Of a DNA stretch of 64,000 bases, positions 16,955-25,593 are shown one piece after another. Origin of the DNA: Streptomyces sp. NBC_00659 (GTDB lineage Bacteria > Actinomycetota > Actinomycetes > Streptomycetales > Streptomycetaceae); contig NZ_CP109031.1 of assembly GCF_036226925.1 (NCBI RefSeq), positions 6,634,001 through 6,698,000 on the forward strand, given 5' to 3'. Position 1 is the first letter of the stretch. Each line of letters starts with the position of its first letter. Below the pieces are notes generated by a model that worked only from the letters and a program-made list of their open reading frames with translations, was not told the origin of the DNA and searched no databases. The translations under genes and the position numbers were made by a program.

Positions 16955-17548
16955 ATGGAAGCATTCACCACGCACACCGGCCGGGCGGTCCCGCTGCGCC
17001 GCAGCAACGTCGACACCGACCAGATCATCCCCGCCCACTGGCTCAAGAAGGTGACCAGGGACGGCTTCGAGGACGGCCTCTTCGAGGCCTGGCGCAAGGA
17101 CGCCTCCTTCATCCTCAACCAGCCCGAGCGCCAGGGCGCCACGGTTCTGGTCGCGGGTCCCGACTTCGGTACGGGCTCCTCCCGTGAGCACGCCGTCTGG
17201 GCGCTCCAGAACTACGGCTTCAAGACCGTCATCTCGTCCCGGTTCGCCGACATCTTCCGCGGCAACTCGCTCAAGAACGGCCTGCTCACGGTGGTTCTGG
17301 ACCAGAAGATCGTGGACGCGCTCCAGGAGCTGTCGGAGAAGGACCCGCAGGCCGAGATCACGGTCGACCTCGAGGCCCGTGAGGTGCGCGCCGAGGGCAT
17401 CACCGCCGCCTTCGAGCTCGACGAGAACGCCCGCTGGCGGCTGCTGAACGGGCTGGACGACATCTCCATCACCCTCCAGAACGAGGGCGACATCGCGGCG
17501 TACGAGGCCAAGCGCCCCTCGCACAAGCCGAAGACGCTCCAGGTCTGA
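16955..17548 (+). CDS. leuD: 3-isopropylmalate dehydratase small subunit
   Basis: 197 residues, the normal size. Swivel domain with [13 protein letters not shown] and [14 protein letters not shown], which completes the active site of LeuC. Co-transcribed with leuC (5-bp gap). Two hairpins follow. Confidence 0.97.
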   Translation: MEAFTTHTGRAVPLRRSNVDTDQIIPAHWLKKVTRDGFEDGLFEAWRKDASFILNQPERQGATVLVAGPDFGTGSSREHAVWALQNYGFKTVISSRFADIFRGNSLKNGLLTVVLDQKIVDALQELSEKDPQAEITVDLEAREVRAEGITAAFELDENARWRLLNGLDDISITLQNEGDIAAYEAKRPSHKPKTLQV

Positions 17549-17550
17549 CA

Positions 17551-17571
17551 CCCGGCCCGGCTCCGGCCGGG
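17551..17571 (+). terminator. First hairpin after leuD
   Basis: CCCGGCC/GGCCGGG, 7-bp stem with a 7-nt loop, 2 bp after the leuD stop. Confidence 0.65.
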
Positions 17572-17601
17572 CACGGCTGATTCCAGCCACGCGGCATCAC
17601 T

Positions 17602-17635
17602 CTGTACCCCCAATCGTGGACGGTTGGGGGTACAG
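17602..17635 (+). terminator. Strong terminator after leuCD
   Basis: 15-bp stem (CTGTACCCCCAATCG and complement, one G-T) with a TGGA loop. Confidence 0.85.
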
Positions 17636-17822
17636 CTGTTTCCGCTCCCGGAGGGCTCCCGCGCACCCTCACGAGGACGGTCAACTCCCTTAGTTACAAG
17701 GCGGGTTGCCTGGGTAGGCGACTATGTGGGCGACTTCCGGCCAAGAGGGTCAGAAGGCCTCCGGTGGGCGGCAGTTACCCCCTGCGCAGGCGACAACTCG
17801 CCCCAGATGGCACAATCTGTGC

Positions 17823-18053
17823 ATGGAACGTGACAGCCAACTCGAGCTCTACGCGGCGGTCGCGGCCCAACTCAAGGAAGCGCACACAAGAGTGCGCGCA
17901 CTGCAAGTCCCGGAGGGCGTACGGATGGCGCTGGCCCGGAAGCTGCTGGTCATTACGGCCGCGGCCAAGCACGATCTCGCCGACGCGACAAGGCGGCTGG
18001 AGCGGTTCACCACCGACCTCGACGAGGGTCGATTCCTCGAAGGGGATCACTGA
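17823..18053 (+). CDS. Small conserved hypothetical protein
   Basis: 76 residues from ATG 17823 (MERDSQLELYAAV). All-helical, amphipathic, with AVAAQLKEAHTRVRAL and KLLVITAAAKHDLADATRRL. No domain recognised; the position matches a small unknown gene between leuD and hupS in other Streptomyces. There is no ribosome site, but CACAAT lies 6 bases before the ATG and could be a -10 for a leaderless mRNA. The frame is open upstream to 17724, but that part looks non-coding. Confidence 0.7.
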   Translation: MERDSQLELYAAVAAQLKEAHTRVRALQVPEGVRMALARKLLVITAAAKHDLADATRRLERFTTDLDEGRFLEGDH

Positions 18054-18191
18054 CGAACTGCGCTACGGCCCGAGTTCGTTGCGGCACAAGGGTGATTAGC
18101 CCGTTTCGTGTTTGATTTGCGGTATATATCTGCCTAACGTGCGAAAAAGCTTGAACGCATTCGTTCGGGCAATGTCTCCGAAGGGGAAGAC

Positions 18192-18827
18192 GTGAACAAG
18201 GCGCAGCTCGTAGAAGCGATTGCCGACAAGGTCGGCGGGCGTCAGCAGGCCGCCGACGCGGTCGACGCTGTACTGGACGCCATCGTCCGTGCGGTTGTCG
18301 GCGGAGACCGGGTCTCGGTCACGGGCTTCGGTTCCTTCGAGAAGGTCGACCGCCCCGCCCGTTACGCCCGCAACCCTCAGACGGGTGAGCGTGTTCGGGT
18401 CAAGAAGACCTCTGTGCCGCGCTTCCGCGCCGGCCAGGGCTTCAAGGACCTGGTGAGCGGCTCGAAGAAGCTCCCGAAGCACGACGTCGCGGTCAAGAAG
18501 GCCCCGAAGGGCAGCCTCTCCGGCGGCGCTTCCGCGACGGTGAAGAAGGCCGCGGCCAAGAAGGCCACCACCGCCAAGAAGGCGGCGGTCAGGAAGATCG
18601 CGGCGAAGAAGACGGTCGCGAAGAAGACCACGGCCGCGGTGAAGAAGACCGCGGCGAAGAAGACGGTCGCGAAGACGGCCGCCGCCAAGAAGACGACGGC
18701 GAAGACGACCACGGCCAAGAAGACCGCCGCCAAGAAGGCTCCGGCGAAGAAGGCCACGGCCAAGAAGGCCCCCGCGAAGAAGTCGACGGCTCGCAAGATC
18801 ACCGCCAAGAAGGCCACCGCCCGCTAG
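18192..18827 (+). CDS. hupS: HupS: HU-type nucleoid protein with histone H1-like tail
   Basis: 211 residues. HU domain (1-90): MNKAQLVEAIADK, SVTGFGSFEK, and the DNA-binding arm ARNPQTGERVRV. The C-terminal ~110 residues are Lys/Ala-rich repeats of the AAKKTTAKK kind, like eukaryotic H1 and mycobacterial HupB. It compacts DNA; in S. coelicolor HupS acts mainly in sporulating hyphae. GTG start after GGGGAAG. Single gene with its own terminator. Residue 110 onward is low complexity, so repeat number may vary between strains. Confidence 0.95.
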   Translation: MNKAQLVEAIADKVGGRQQAADAVDAVLDAIVRAVVGGDRVSVTGFGSFEKVDRPARYARNPQTGERVRVKKTSVPRFRAGQGFKDLVSGSKKLPKHDVAVKKAPKGSLSGGASATVKKAAAKKATTAKKAAVRKIAAKKTVAKKTTAAVKKTAAKKTVAKTAAAKKTTAKTTTAKKTAAKKAPAKKATAKKAPAKKSTARKITAKKATAR

Positions 18828-18856
18828 AAGCAGGGCCGAGGGGCACCTCACACGCC

Positions 18857-18885
18857 GGGCCGGGCTCCCACCGGGAGCCCGGCCC
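18857..18885 (+). terminator. Terminator of hupS
   Basis: 13-bp perfect stem GGGCCGGGCTCCC/GGGAGCCCGGCCC with a 3-nt ACC loop. Confidence 0.85.
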
Positions 18886-18898
18886 GCGGCACGTTCGG

Positions 18899-18953
18899 AA
18901 CGTCTGCGTCAGAACGTCTGCGTCAGAACATCTCTGCGTCAGAACGTCTGCAG
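18899..18953. repeat. Four tandem 14-16-bp repeats at a gene end
   Basis: AACGTCTGCGTCAG at 18899 and 18913, a 16-bp variant at 18927, and a partial at 18943. On the minus strand each unit holds TTC-TGA, the last codon and stop of the gene at 18939, so the gene's 3' end has been copied downstream three times. Confidence 0.8.
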
Positions 18954-19142
18954 CGTGATCAGGGTGATCCTGAGCTCCGCGCCCTCGCCCTCGGTCTCGA
19001 TCCGCACGCGCTGTCCCGGCCGCAGCAGCCGCAGCCCGCCGGCGTCGAACGCCGGACCGTCGAAGGGCACCGGGGTGCCGTCGTCGAGCAGCACCTGTCC
19101 GCTGCGGGTCTCGGGGTCGTACGTGTACGAGGTCGCCTGCAT
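18939..19142 (-). CDS. Small hypothetical protein, cold-shock-like beta fold
   Basis: 67 residues. The pattern YTYDPETRSGQVLLDDGTPVPF followed by RLLRPGQRVRIE resembles a small OB/cold-shock-type barrel, though the RNP motifs of true cold-shock proteins are missing. Its position between hupS and cofC is conserved in Streptomyces, as I recall. The ATG at 19142 has AGG 8 bases upstream. The end of the gene lies inside the tandem repeat at 18899-18953. Confidence 0.75.
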   Translation of the reverse strand: MQATSYTYDPETRSGQVLLDDGTPVPFDGPAFDAGGLRLLRPGQRVRIETEGEGAELRITLITLQTF

Positions 19143-19219
19143 GGGGGCAGCCTACTGATCCCGCCCCGCGCGGGACGCGAGCAGTCCCGCCACACCCGGG
19201 CTCGGCCGCCCATTGCCGC

Positions 19220-19858
19220 CTACTGCCCGGGAATCAGTAGCCGTGCCGCCGCGGCCGCCGTGCGCGGTCCGACGCCGAGTGCCAGCGCCGCCCGCAGATC
19301 CTCCCGGGTGTCCACGTCCTGGCGTACGGAATCCACCGCGTCGAGACGGAGTTCCGCGGCCCCCGAGGCGCGATGGCGGGCCCGGGAATCACCGCCGAAA
19401 GCGGGGAGCAATTCCCGGCCCGGGGAAGCGGCCAGGAGCGTCGTGCCGATTGCAGCAGCATCGGCCAGAAAAGCGCGGGGGAATTCGCCCGCGGCGGCCA
19501 GTACCCGGGCCAGTTCCGAAGGCCGCAGAGCGGGCAGATCGGCGTTCAGGGCCGCGACGGCGCATTCGGGATCCCGGGCCCGTACGGCCTCGGCCCCGTG
19601 CGCCAGCGCCGCGTTGAGACCCCCGCCCGGCTCGTCCGCGACGATGTGCGCGCCGAGCGCGGCCAGCTCCCTCCCGGCCAGGGCGTCGCCCGTGACGACC
19701 GCCACACCCCGGACGGTGGCGCAGGCCAGCGCCGCCGCCACGGTGTCCTGCGCGAACGCGAGGGCGAGCCCTGGGCGCAGTACGTCGGAAGCGGTGTCCG
19801 CCAGCCTGCTCTTGGCCCGCGCCAGGGGTTTGAGGGGTACGACCAAGGTCCACCGCAC
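19220..19858 (-). CDS. cofC: 2-phospho-L-lactate (or PEP) guanylyltransferase CofC/FbiD
   Basis: 212 residues from GTG 19858, chosen because GGTGGAG lies just upstream; a GTG 24 bases earlier (MTGEGGAL) is possible. Nucleotidyltransferase of coenzyme F420 synthesis. Visible: the N-terminal VVPLKPLARAKSRLA (GTP-binding Lys/Arg), ALNADLPAL (metal Asp) and the C-terminal FGGDSRARHRASGA and DVDTREDLRAAL. In actinobacteria the enzyme probably uses phosphoenolpyruvate to make the F420 precursor. The other F420 genes are not nearby. Confidence 0.88.
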   Translation of the reverse strand: MRWTLVVPLKPLARAKSRLADTASDVLRPGLALAFAQDTVAAALACATVRGVAVVTGDALAGRELAALGAHIVADEPGGGLNAALAHGAEAVRARDPECAVAALNADLPALRPSELARVLAAAGEFPRAFLADAAAIGTTLLAASPGRELLPAFGGDSRARHRASGAAELRLDAVDSVRQDVDTREDLRAALALGVGPRTAAAAARLLIPGQ

Positions 19859-20002
19859 GAGCGCTCCACCCTCTCCAGTCACGCCTTATTGTGACCTGGT
19901 CACCCTGGCGGTCAGGGTGTCGGGGCGTACGGTGTTCTCGACAGACAGGCGGCCTGGAGCGACACTTGTGCGGCCCCCCAGGCTCTAGAGGAAGGTGTCC
20001 GC

Positions 20003-20773
20003 GTGCCCCGCCGCAGAATCGGCTTCTGGTACCGCTTCGCAGCGGTTCTCTGCAAACCGCCGCTGGTGCTTCTCATCAAGCGGGACTGGCGCGGGATGGA
20101 GAACATTCCGGCCGAGGGCGGATTTATCACCGCGGTGAACCACAATTCCCATGTGGACCCGTTCGCGTATGCGCACTACCAGTACAACACCGGGCGTGTT
20201 CCGCGCTTCCTGGCGAAGGCCGGGCTTTTCAAGAAGGGATTCGTCGGCGCCGCGATGCGCGGCACCGGACAGATTCCCGTCTACCGCGAGAGCACCGACG
20301 CCCTGAGCGCCTTCCGGGCCGCGATCGACGCGGTGGAACGCGGTGAGTGCGTGGCGTTCTACCCCGAGGGCACGCTCACCCGTGACCCCGACGGCTGGCC
20401 GATGACCGGCAAGACCGGTGCGGCCAGGGTCGCCCTGCAGACCCGGTGCCCGGTGATCCCGGTCGCGCAGTGGGGCGCCAACGAACTGCTGCCCCCGTAC
20501 GCCAAGAAGCCCGACATCCTTCCGCGCAAGACCCACCACGTGCTCGCGGGCCCGCCGGTGGACCTCTCGCGCTACTACGACCGGGAGATGAACCCGGACC
20601 TCCTGAAGGAGGTCACCGAGGTCATCATGGCGGCCGTCACCGCGCAGCTTGAGCTGATCCGCGGCGAGAAGGCGCCCGAGAACGTGTACGACCCGCGCGA
20701 GGTGCGCATCGCGCAGCGCCGTAGGACCGCGGCCAAGCCGAAGGCACAGCAGGAAGAGGGGCAGAGCACGTGA
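20003..20773 (+). CDS. plsC: Lysophospholipid acyltransferase (1-acyl-G3P acyltransferase)
   Basis: 256 residues. The PlsC family motifs are HX4D (NHNSHVD, catalytic His and Asp), GQIPVYRES, YPEGT and a late V-I-P-V. It adds the second acyl chain in phosphatidic acid synthesis at the membrane. GTG start with GGAAGG upstream. Overlaps gpsA by 4 bp (GTGA), so the acyltransferase is made with the enzyme that supplies glycerol-3-phosphate, its pathway precursor. The Lys/Arg/Gln-rich C-terminus is probably unstructured. Confidence 0.93.
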   Translation: MPRRRIGFWYRFAAVLCKPPLVLLIKRDWRGMENIPAEGGFITAVNHNSHVDPFAYAHYQYNTGRVPRFLAKAGLFKKGFVGAAMRGTGQIPVYRESTDALSAFRAAIDAVERGECVAFYPEGTLTRDPDGWPMTGKTGAARVALQTRCPVIPVAQWGANELLPPYAKKPDILPRKTHHVLAGPPVDLSRYYDREMNPDLLKEVTEVIMAAVTAQLELIRGEKAPENVYDPREVRIAQRRRTAAKPKAQQEEGQST

Positions 20774-21780
20774 GCAAGCCGGTCAGGGCGGCCGTCTTCG
20801 GGACCGGATCGTGGGGTACGGCCTTCGGCATGGTGCTCGCCGACGCGGGGTGCGACGTCACCCTGTGGGCACGCCGTCCCGAACTCGCCGACGCGGTCAA
20901 CTCCACGCGCATGAACCCGGACTACCTCCCGGGCATCGAACTCCCGGAGAACCTGCGGGCCACCGCCGACCCGGCGAAGGCCGCGCGCGGAGCCGATTTC
21001 ACCGTCCTCGCCGTGCCTTCCCAGACACTGCGCGGCAACCTCGCGGACTGGGTGCCGCTGCTCGCCCCCGACACCGTGCTCGTCTCGCTCATGAAGGGCG
21101 TCGAACTCGGCACCGTGAAGCGGATGAGCGAGGTCATCGAGGAGGTCGCGAAGGTCTCCGCGGACCGTGTCGCCGTCGTCACGGGGCCCAACCTCGCCAA
21201 GGAGGTCGCCCAGCGGATGCCGGCGGCGGGCGTCGTCGCCTGCCGCGACGAGGCGGTGGCCCGGCGCATCCAGACCGCCTGCCACACGCCGTACTTCCGC
21301 CCGTACACGAACACCGACGTGGTGGGCTGTGAACTCGGCGGAGCCGTCAAGAACGTGATCGGTCTCGCCGTCGGCATCGCCGACGGCATGGGTCTGGGCG
21401 ACAACGCCAAGGGCTCGCTGATCACCCGCGGCCTGGCCGAGACCACCCGCCTCGGACTCGTGATGGGCGCGGACCCGATGACGTTCTCCGGCCTCGCGGG
21501 CCTCGGCGACCTCGCCGCGACCTGCTCGTCGCCGCTGTCCCGCAACCACACCTTCGGCATCAACCTCGGCCGGGGCATGACCCTCCAGGAGACCATCGCG
21601 GTCACCCGGCAGACCGCCGAGGGGGTCAAGTCCTGTGAGTCGGTGCTGGATCTGGCACGCCGGCACGGCGTCGACATGCCGATCACGGAGACCGTCGTCA
21701 GCATCGTCCACGAGGGCAAGCCGCCGGTGGTCGCCCTCAAGGAGCTGATGGGGCGCAGCGCCAAGCCCGAACGCCGCTGA
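20770..21780 (+). CDS. gpsA: NAD(P)-dependent glycerol-3-phosphate dehydrogenase
   Basis: 336 residues. Rossmann motif FGTGSWGTAF (9-18), then GPNLAKEV, and the catalytic Lys in GGAVKNVIGLAVG, then LAGLGDL and RNHTFG. It makes sn-glycerol-3-phosphate from dihydroxyacetone phosphate for phospholipids. Start overlaps the plsC stop by 4 bp. ddl follows in the same direction after 117 bp and may have its own promoter. Confidence 0.97.
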   Translation: MSKPVRAAVFGTGSWGTAFGMVLADAGCDVTLWARRPELADAVNSTRMNPDYLPGIELPENLRATADPAKAARGADFTVLAVPSQTLRGNLADWVPLLAPDTVLVSLMKGVELGTVKRMSEVIEEVAKVSADRVAVVTGPNLAKEVAQRMPAAGVVACRDEAVARRIQTACHTPYFRPYTNTDVVGCELGGAVKNVIGLAVGIADGMGLGDNAKGSLITRGLAETTRLGLVMGADPMTFSGLAGLGDLAATCSSPLSRNHTFGINLGRGMTLQETIAVTRQTAEGVKSCESVLDLARRHGVDMPITETVVSIVHEGKPPVVALKELMGRSAKPERR

Positions 21781-21897
21781 ACCGGCTCCGCCGAACCACC
21801 AGGTGGGCGACGCTCCGCAACGGTGGGTACGACGCTGAGCAACAGCCGCCGTGGGGCGCTGACTCACCGCCGTACCACCGGGTACTCTCAACCCGAT

Positions 21898-23055
21898 ATG
21901 AGCACCGAGAACCTCCCCCAGAGCCCTGAGCAGCCGACGCGCAAGCCGCGCGTGGCCGTCGTCTTCGGCGGCCGAAGCTCCGAACACGGGATCTCCGTGG
22001 TCACCGCCGGCGCCGTCCTCAGCGCGATCGACCGTACGAAGTACGACGTACTGCCGATCGGCATCACCCAGGACGGCCGTTGGGCGCTCACCGCGGACGA
22101 GCCGGAACGCATGGCGATCGTCGACCGCAAGCAGCCCAGCGTCGAGCAGCTCGCCGAGTCCGGCGAGGGCGGCGTGGTGCTCCCCGTCGACCCGGCCAGC
22201 CGTGAAGTCGTCTACAACGAGCCGGGGTCGGTCCCCAAGGCGCTCGGTGAGGTCGACGTCGTCTTCCCGATGCTGCACGGCCCTTACGGCGAGGACGGCA
22301 CCCTCCAGGGCCTGCTGGAACTGTCCGGGGTCCCCTACGTCGGCTCGGGCGTCCTCGCCTCGGCCGTCGGCCAGGACAAGGACTACATGAAGCGGGTGTT
22401 CACCTCGTTCGGCCTGAAGGTGGGCCCGTACGTGGTGATCCGGCCGCGCGAGTGGCAGCAGGACGAGGCCGCCGCCCGCAAGAAGATCGTCGACTTCGCG
22501 GGTGAGCACGGCTGGCCGCTCTTCGTGAAGCCCGCGCGCGCGGGTTCTTCGTTCGGCATCACGAAGGTCGACGACCTCTCGGGCCTCGACGAGGCCATCG
22601 AGGAGGCCCAGCGGCACGACCCGAAGATCATCGTGGAGGCGCTGCTGCGCGGCCGCGAGATCGAGTGCGGAGTCCTGGAGTTCGAGGACGGCCCGCGCGC
22701 GTCGGTCCCCGCGGAGATCCCGCCCGTGCAGTCGCACGCGTTCTACGACTTCGAGGCCAAGTACATCGACGCCGCCGACGGGATCGTGCCGGCGCCGCTC
22801 ACCGAGGAGCAGACCGCGGAGGTCCGCCGTCTGGCCGTCGAGGCCTTCGACGCGGCGTCCTGCGAGGGCCTGGTCCGCGCGGACTTCTTCCTCACCGAGG
22901 ACGGCGAGTTCGTGATCAACGAGATCAATACGATGCCGGGCTTCACGCCGATCTCCATGTACCCGCGCATGTGGCGGGAGACGGGCGTCGGCTACGCGGA
23001 GCTCGTCGACCGCCTGATCCAGGCGGCGCTTCGGCGGTCCACCGGACTGCGCTGA
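21898..23055 (+). CDS. ddl: D-alanine--D-alanine ligase
   Basis: 385 residues. ATP-grasp enzyme making D-Ala-D-Ala for peptidoglycan. Motifs: VVFGGRSSEHGISVVTAG; MLHGPYGEDGTLQGLLEL; the ATP-binding VKPARAGSSFGITKV; and the metal site NEINTMPGFTPISMYP. The serine/lysine pattern is that of a D-Ala ligase, not D-lactate. ATG 21898; an ATPase-unlike 25-residue upstream extension is rejected. TACTCT lies 9 bases before the ATG and may be a -10 element. Confidence 0.96.
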   Translation: MSTENLPQSPEQPTRKPRVAVVFGGRSSEHGISVVTAGAVLSAIDRTKYDVLPIGITQDGRWALTADEPERMAIVDRKQPSVEQLAESGEGGVVLPVDPASREVVYNEPGSVPKALGEVDVVFPMLHGPYGEDGTLQGLLELSGVPYVGSGVLASAVGQDKDYMKRVFTSFGLKVGPYVVIRPREWQQDEAAARKKIVDFAGEHGWPLFVKPARAGSSFGITKVDDLSGLDEAIEEAQRHDPKIIVEALLRGREIECGVLEFEDGPRASVPAEIPPVQSHAFYDFEAKYIDAADGIVPAPLTEEQTAEVRRLAVEAFDAASCEGLVRADFFLTEDGEFVINEINTMPGFTPISMYPRMWRETGVGYAELVDRLIQAALRRSTGLR

Positions 23056-23076
23056 GTACGTCGCGGGACCAGCACG

Positions 23077-23586
23077 TCAGTCGGCGATCCCCTTGGGGAT
23101 CGCCTTCTTGACGGAGGTGGCCAGGTCGACGAGCACGCCGGAGGCATCGGCCCCTTCGGGCACGGTGACCTGGACGTACGCCAGACGCGACGCGGTGGTG
23201 AGGCGGGTCGTCCCGTCGTCCTGCGTCTCCATCAGCCAGTCGACGCCGTTCACTCCGCCGCCCACCGCCTTCGGGTCGTCGCCCGCCGCCACCTTCGGAT
23301 CGATCATCTTCGGCGGCCGCTCGACACCGCAGCGCAGTATGATCGCCGGGCTTCCCCAGCCCGCGGTCAGCGCGGACCGGGGCTCCGGGTCCTCCCGGCG
23401 CCGGCCGTCCACGGTCCGCGGCAGCGCCTTGTCCAGGTTCTGGCACAGCTCGGTGACCTTCGTGTCCGGGCTCGGAACCGCGACGGACGCGCTGTCGTCT
23501 GCTGAGGAGCAGCCCGCGATCGCGATCAGTGCCGCGAGAACGGGCAGCCCGGGGGAAGCGGTGTGCCGGTGACGGAAGAAGTTCAC
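23077..23586 (-). CDS. DUF3515 lipoprotein
   Basis: 169 residues. Lipoprotein signal peptide MNFFRHRHTASPGLPV...LIAIAGC with lipobox IAGC (Cys about 26), so it is exported and lipid-anchored. The mature part matches the DUF3515 family (actinobacterial, function unknown): paired CQNL and LRCGVERP cysteines and VDWLMETQDDGTTRL. Convergent with ddl; its last codons contain the shared terminator hairpin. Its location beside the cell-wall gene ddl hints at an envelope role. Confidence 0.88.
   Translation of the reverse strand: MNFFRHRHTASPGLPVLAALIAIAGCSSADDSASVAVPSPDTKVTELCQNLDKALPRTVDGRRREDPEPRSALTAGWGSPAIILRCGVERPPKMIDPKVAAGDDPKAVGGGVNGVDWLMETQDDGTTRLTTASRLAYVQVTVPEGADASGVLVDLATSVKKAIPKGIAD
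23083..23104. terminator. Bidirectional terminator inside the DUF3515 3' end
   Basis: GGCGATCCCC-TT-GGGGATCGCC, a perfect 22-bp palindrome. It encodes the last residues of the lipoprotein (IPKGIAD) and lies 28 bp past the ddl stop. Confidence 0.75.
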
Positions 23587-23606
23587 CGGCCAAGGGTAGA
23601 CGGGGG

Positions 23607-23840
23607 CTACAGGTGCACGACCGGACAGGTCAGGGTGCGGGTGATGCCGTCCACCTGCTGGACCTTGGCCACCACCATGCGACCGAGTGCGTCGACGGTG
23701 TCGGCCTGGGCGCGCACGATCACGTCGTAGGGTCCGGTCACGTCCTCGGCCTGGATCACCCCCGGGATCTTGGCGATCGTCTCGGCGACGGTCGACGCTT
23801 TGCCGACCTCCGTCTGGATCAGGATGTACGCCTGTACCAC
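23607..23840 (-). CDS. Stand-alone Lrp/AsnC ligand-binding domain protein
   Basis: 77 residues from GTG 23840, behind a near-perfect GGAGG. Consists only of the RAM/Lrp effector domain: VVQAYILIQTEVGKASTVAE, VTGPYDVIVRAQADTVDALG and the closing VDGITRTLTC. It lacks the helix-turn-helix, so it may sense amino acids or assemble with full-length Lrp proteins, or modulate another enzyme. Divergent from thiL. Confidence 0.88.
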   Translation of the reverse strand: MVQAYILIQTEVGKASTVAETIAKIPGVIQAEDVTGPYDVIVRAQADTVDALGRMVVAKVQQVDGITRTLTCPVVHL

Positions 23841-23966
23841 GGAACCTCCAGGGCGGCCACGAGGATCATGTGGGGAAAAGGAACGCCACGGTATCGCGTT
23901 GCCGCTCGCCGCGGGGAGACCCGCGGTCACTGGGGCTCGCGCGCCGGGGTGGAGGGACTGCGCAAG

Positions 23967-23977
23967 TTGACGGTCAA
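23967..23977. repeat. Palindrome TTGACGGTCAA upstream of thiL
   Basis: 11-bp palindrome TTGAC-G-GTCAA in the gap between the Lrp-like gene and thiL. The same pattern with a C centre recurs at 53210-53220. TTGAC could also serve as a -35. Confidence 0.4.
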
Positions 23978-24046
23978 CTCGACCGTACCGAGTACTCAGA
24001 CGGCTCGCGACCGGGCACGAGCAGCGACAGAGGGAGCACGACGATC

Positions 24047-25012
24047 ATGAAGGGCACCGTGGGCGAGTTGGGGGAGTTCGGGCTCATCCGAGAGCTCACC
24101 TCGCGTCTCACCACCACCCCGGCGGTCCGGGTCGGCCCCGGCGACGACGCCGCGGTGGTGGCAGCGCCGGACCGCAGGGTCGTGGCGAGCACCGACATCC
24201 TCCTCGAAGGGCGTCACTTCCGCCGCGACTGGTCCACGGCGTACGACGTCGGCCGCAAGGCCGCCGCACAGAACCTCGCGGACATCGCCGCGATGGGCGC
24301 CGTGCCGACCGCGCTGCTGCTCGGCCTGGTCGTGCCCGCCGAGCTCCCGGCCACCTGGCCCTCGGAGCTGATGGACGGGCTGCGCGACGAGTGCCAGGTC
24401 GCGGGCGCCGCCGTGGTCGGCGGTGATGTCGTACGGGGGGAGACCATCACCGTCGCGATCACCGCGCTCGGCGATCTGCGCAACCACGAGCCGGTCACCC
24501 GGGGCGGTGCCCAGCCCGGTGACGTCGTCGCCGTGACGGGCTGGCTGGGCTGGTCCGCGGCCGGGTTCGCGGTGCTCTCCCGGGGCTTCCGCTCGCCGCG
24601 CGCCTTCGTCGAGGCCCACCGTCGCCCCGAACCGCCGTATCACGCGGGTCCGGCCGCCGCCGGGCTCGGCGCGACCTCGATGACGGATGTCAGCGACGGC
24701 CTGATCGCCGACCTCGGGCACATCGCCGAGGCGAGCAAGGTCCGTATCGACATCCGTTCCGGGGACATCGACATCCCCTCGCAGATGAACGACATCGGTC
24801 AGGCCGTGGGGGTCGACCCCATCCAGTGGGTGCTCACCGGCGGCGAGGACCACGCGATCGTCGCCACCTTCCCGCCCGACGTGAAACTGCCCGCGCGCTG
24901 GAAGGTGATCGGCGAGGTCCTCAACCCGTCGGCGCTGCCCCGGGTGACCGTGGACGGCGCTCCCTGGACGAGAAAGGGCGGCTGGGACCACTTCGGGGGC
25001 ATCGAGTCCTGA
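24047..25012 (+). CDS. thiL: Thiamine-monophosphate kinase
   Basis: 321 residues. AIR-synthase-fold enzyme that phosphorylates TMP to TPP. Motifs: LGEFGLIREL; GPGDDAAVV (Mg/ATP); DILLEGRHF; KAAAQNLADIAAMGA; MTDVSDGLIADL; and the adenine-binding GGEDHAIVATF. ATG 24047 with GGGAG upstream. Single gene; perfect hairpin 8 bp downstream. Confidence 0.96.
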   Translation: MKGTVGELGEFGLIRELTSRLTTTPAVRVGPGDDAAVVAAPDRRVVASTDILLEGRHFRRDWSTAYDVGRKAAAQNLADIAAMGAVPTALLLGLVVPAELPATWPSELMDGLRDECQVAGAAVVGGDVVRGETITVAITALGDLRNHEPVTRGGAQPGDVVAVTGWLGWSAAGFAVLSRGFRSPRAFVEAHRRPEPPYHAGPAAAGLGATSMTDVSDGLIADLGHIAEASKVRIDIRSGDIDIPSQMNDIGQAVGVDPIQWVLTGGEDHAIVATFPPDVKLPARWKVIGEVLNPSALPRVTVDGAPWTRKGGWDHFGGIES

Positions 25013-25019
25013 GCCCCCG

Positions 25020-25044
25020 GCGCCCGGGGTGCATCCCCGGGCGC
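25020..25044 (+). terminator. Terminator of thiL
   Basis: GCGCCCGGGG-TGCAT-CCCCGGGCGC, 10-bp perfect stem. Confidence 0.8.
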
Positions 25045-25071
25045 TCGGGCGGCCGACGGAACGCGGGCAGC

Positions 25072-25103
25072 AAAAAACCCGCCCACCGTGAGGTGGACGG
25101 GTT
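25072..25103 (-). terminator. Intrinsic terminator of rpmB
   Basis: On the minus strand: 12-bp stem AACCCGTCCACC/GGTGGGCGGGTT with a TCAC loop, followed by TTTT. One of few textbook U-tract terminators here. Confidence 0.9.
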
Positions 25104-25143
25104 CAGTGCAAGCGAACCAGCAGTGGCCGCGCGCTAGCGGTTG

Positions 25144-25329
25144 TCAGCGCGTGACCTTGCCGGCCTTGATGCACGAGGTGCAAGCGTTCACGCGCTTCGG
25201 CGTCCCGCCCACCACGGTACGAACGCGCTGGATGTTGGGGTTCCAGCGACGCGGTGTACGGCGGTGCGAGTGCGAGATGTTGTTGCCGAAGCCCGGCCCC
25301 TTGCCGCAGACATCGCAGTTGGCAGCCAC
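25144..25329 (-). CDS. rpmB: 50S ribosomal protein L28, zinc-ribbon (C+) form
   Basis: 61 residues. [25 protein letters not shown] is the L28 N-terminus. Two CxxC pairs (C5/C8 and CTSC near residue 50) make it the zinc-binding form; Streptomyces also keep Zur-controlled zinc-free copies used when zinc is scarce. Single gene with an intrinsic terminator, divergent from the FakA-like gene. Confidence 0.97.
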   Translation of the reverse strand: MAANCDVCGKGPGFGNNISHSHRRTPRRWNPNIQRVRTVVGGTPKRVNACTSCIKAGKVTR

Positions 25330-25593
25330 GGGTCACTCCAAAGACTTCAGATGCATTTACGGTTGATCCCGGCATGCCGAGGATCAAGATCTAGGATCTG
25401 AGTGGCGCTGCCAGGGGGATGGCCCGATCGGATCGGGCAACTGGAGCAGCATACAACGACTGCGTCCGGAGAACGAAACTACCATGACCTGCCGGTTGCC
25501 ACTCCGCCCTCCTCGGGCCCGGGACCCTCTACCGGCAGTAACCCGTTCTGGGTCTACGCTGCCTCCCACGTCCAGCAGCTCAAGGAGGCGCAG

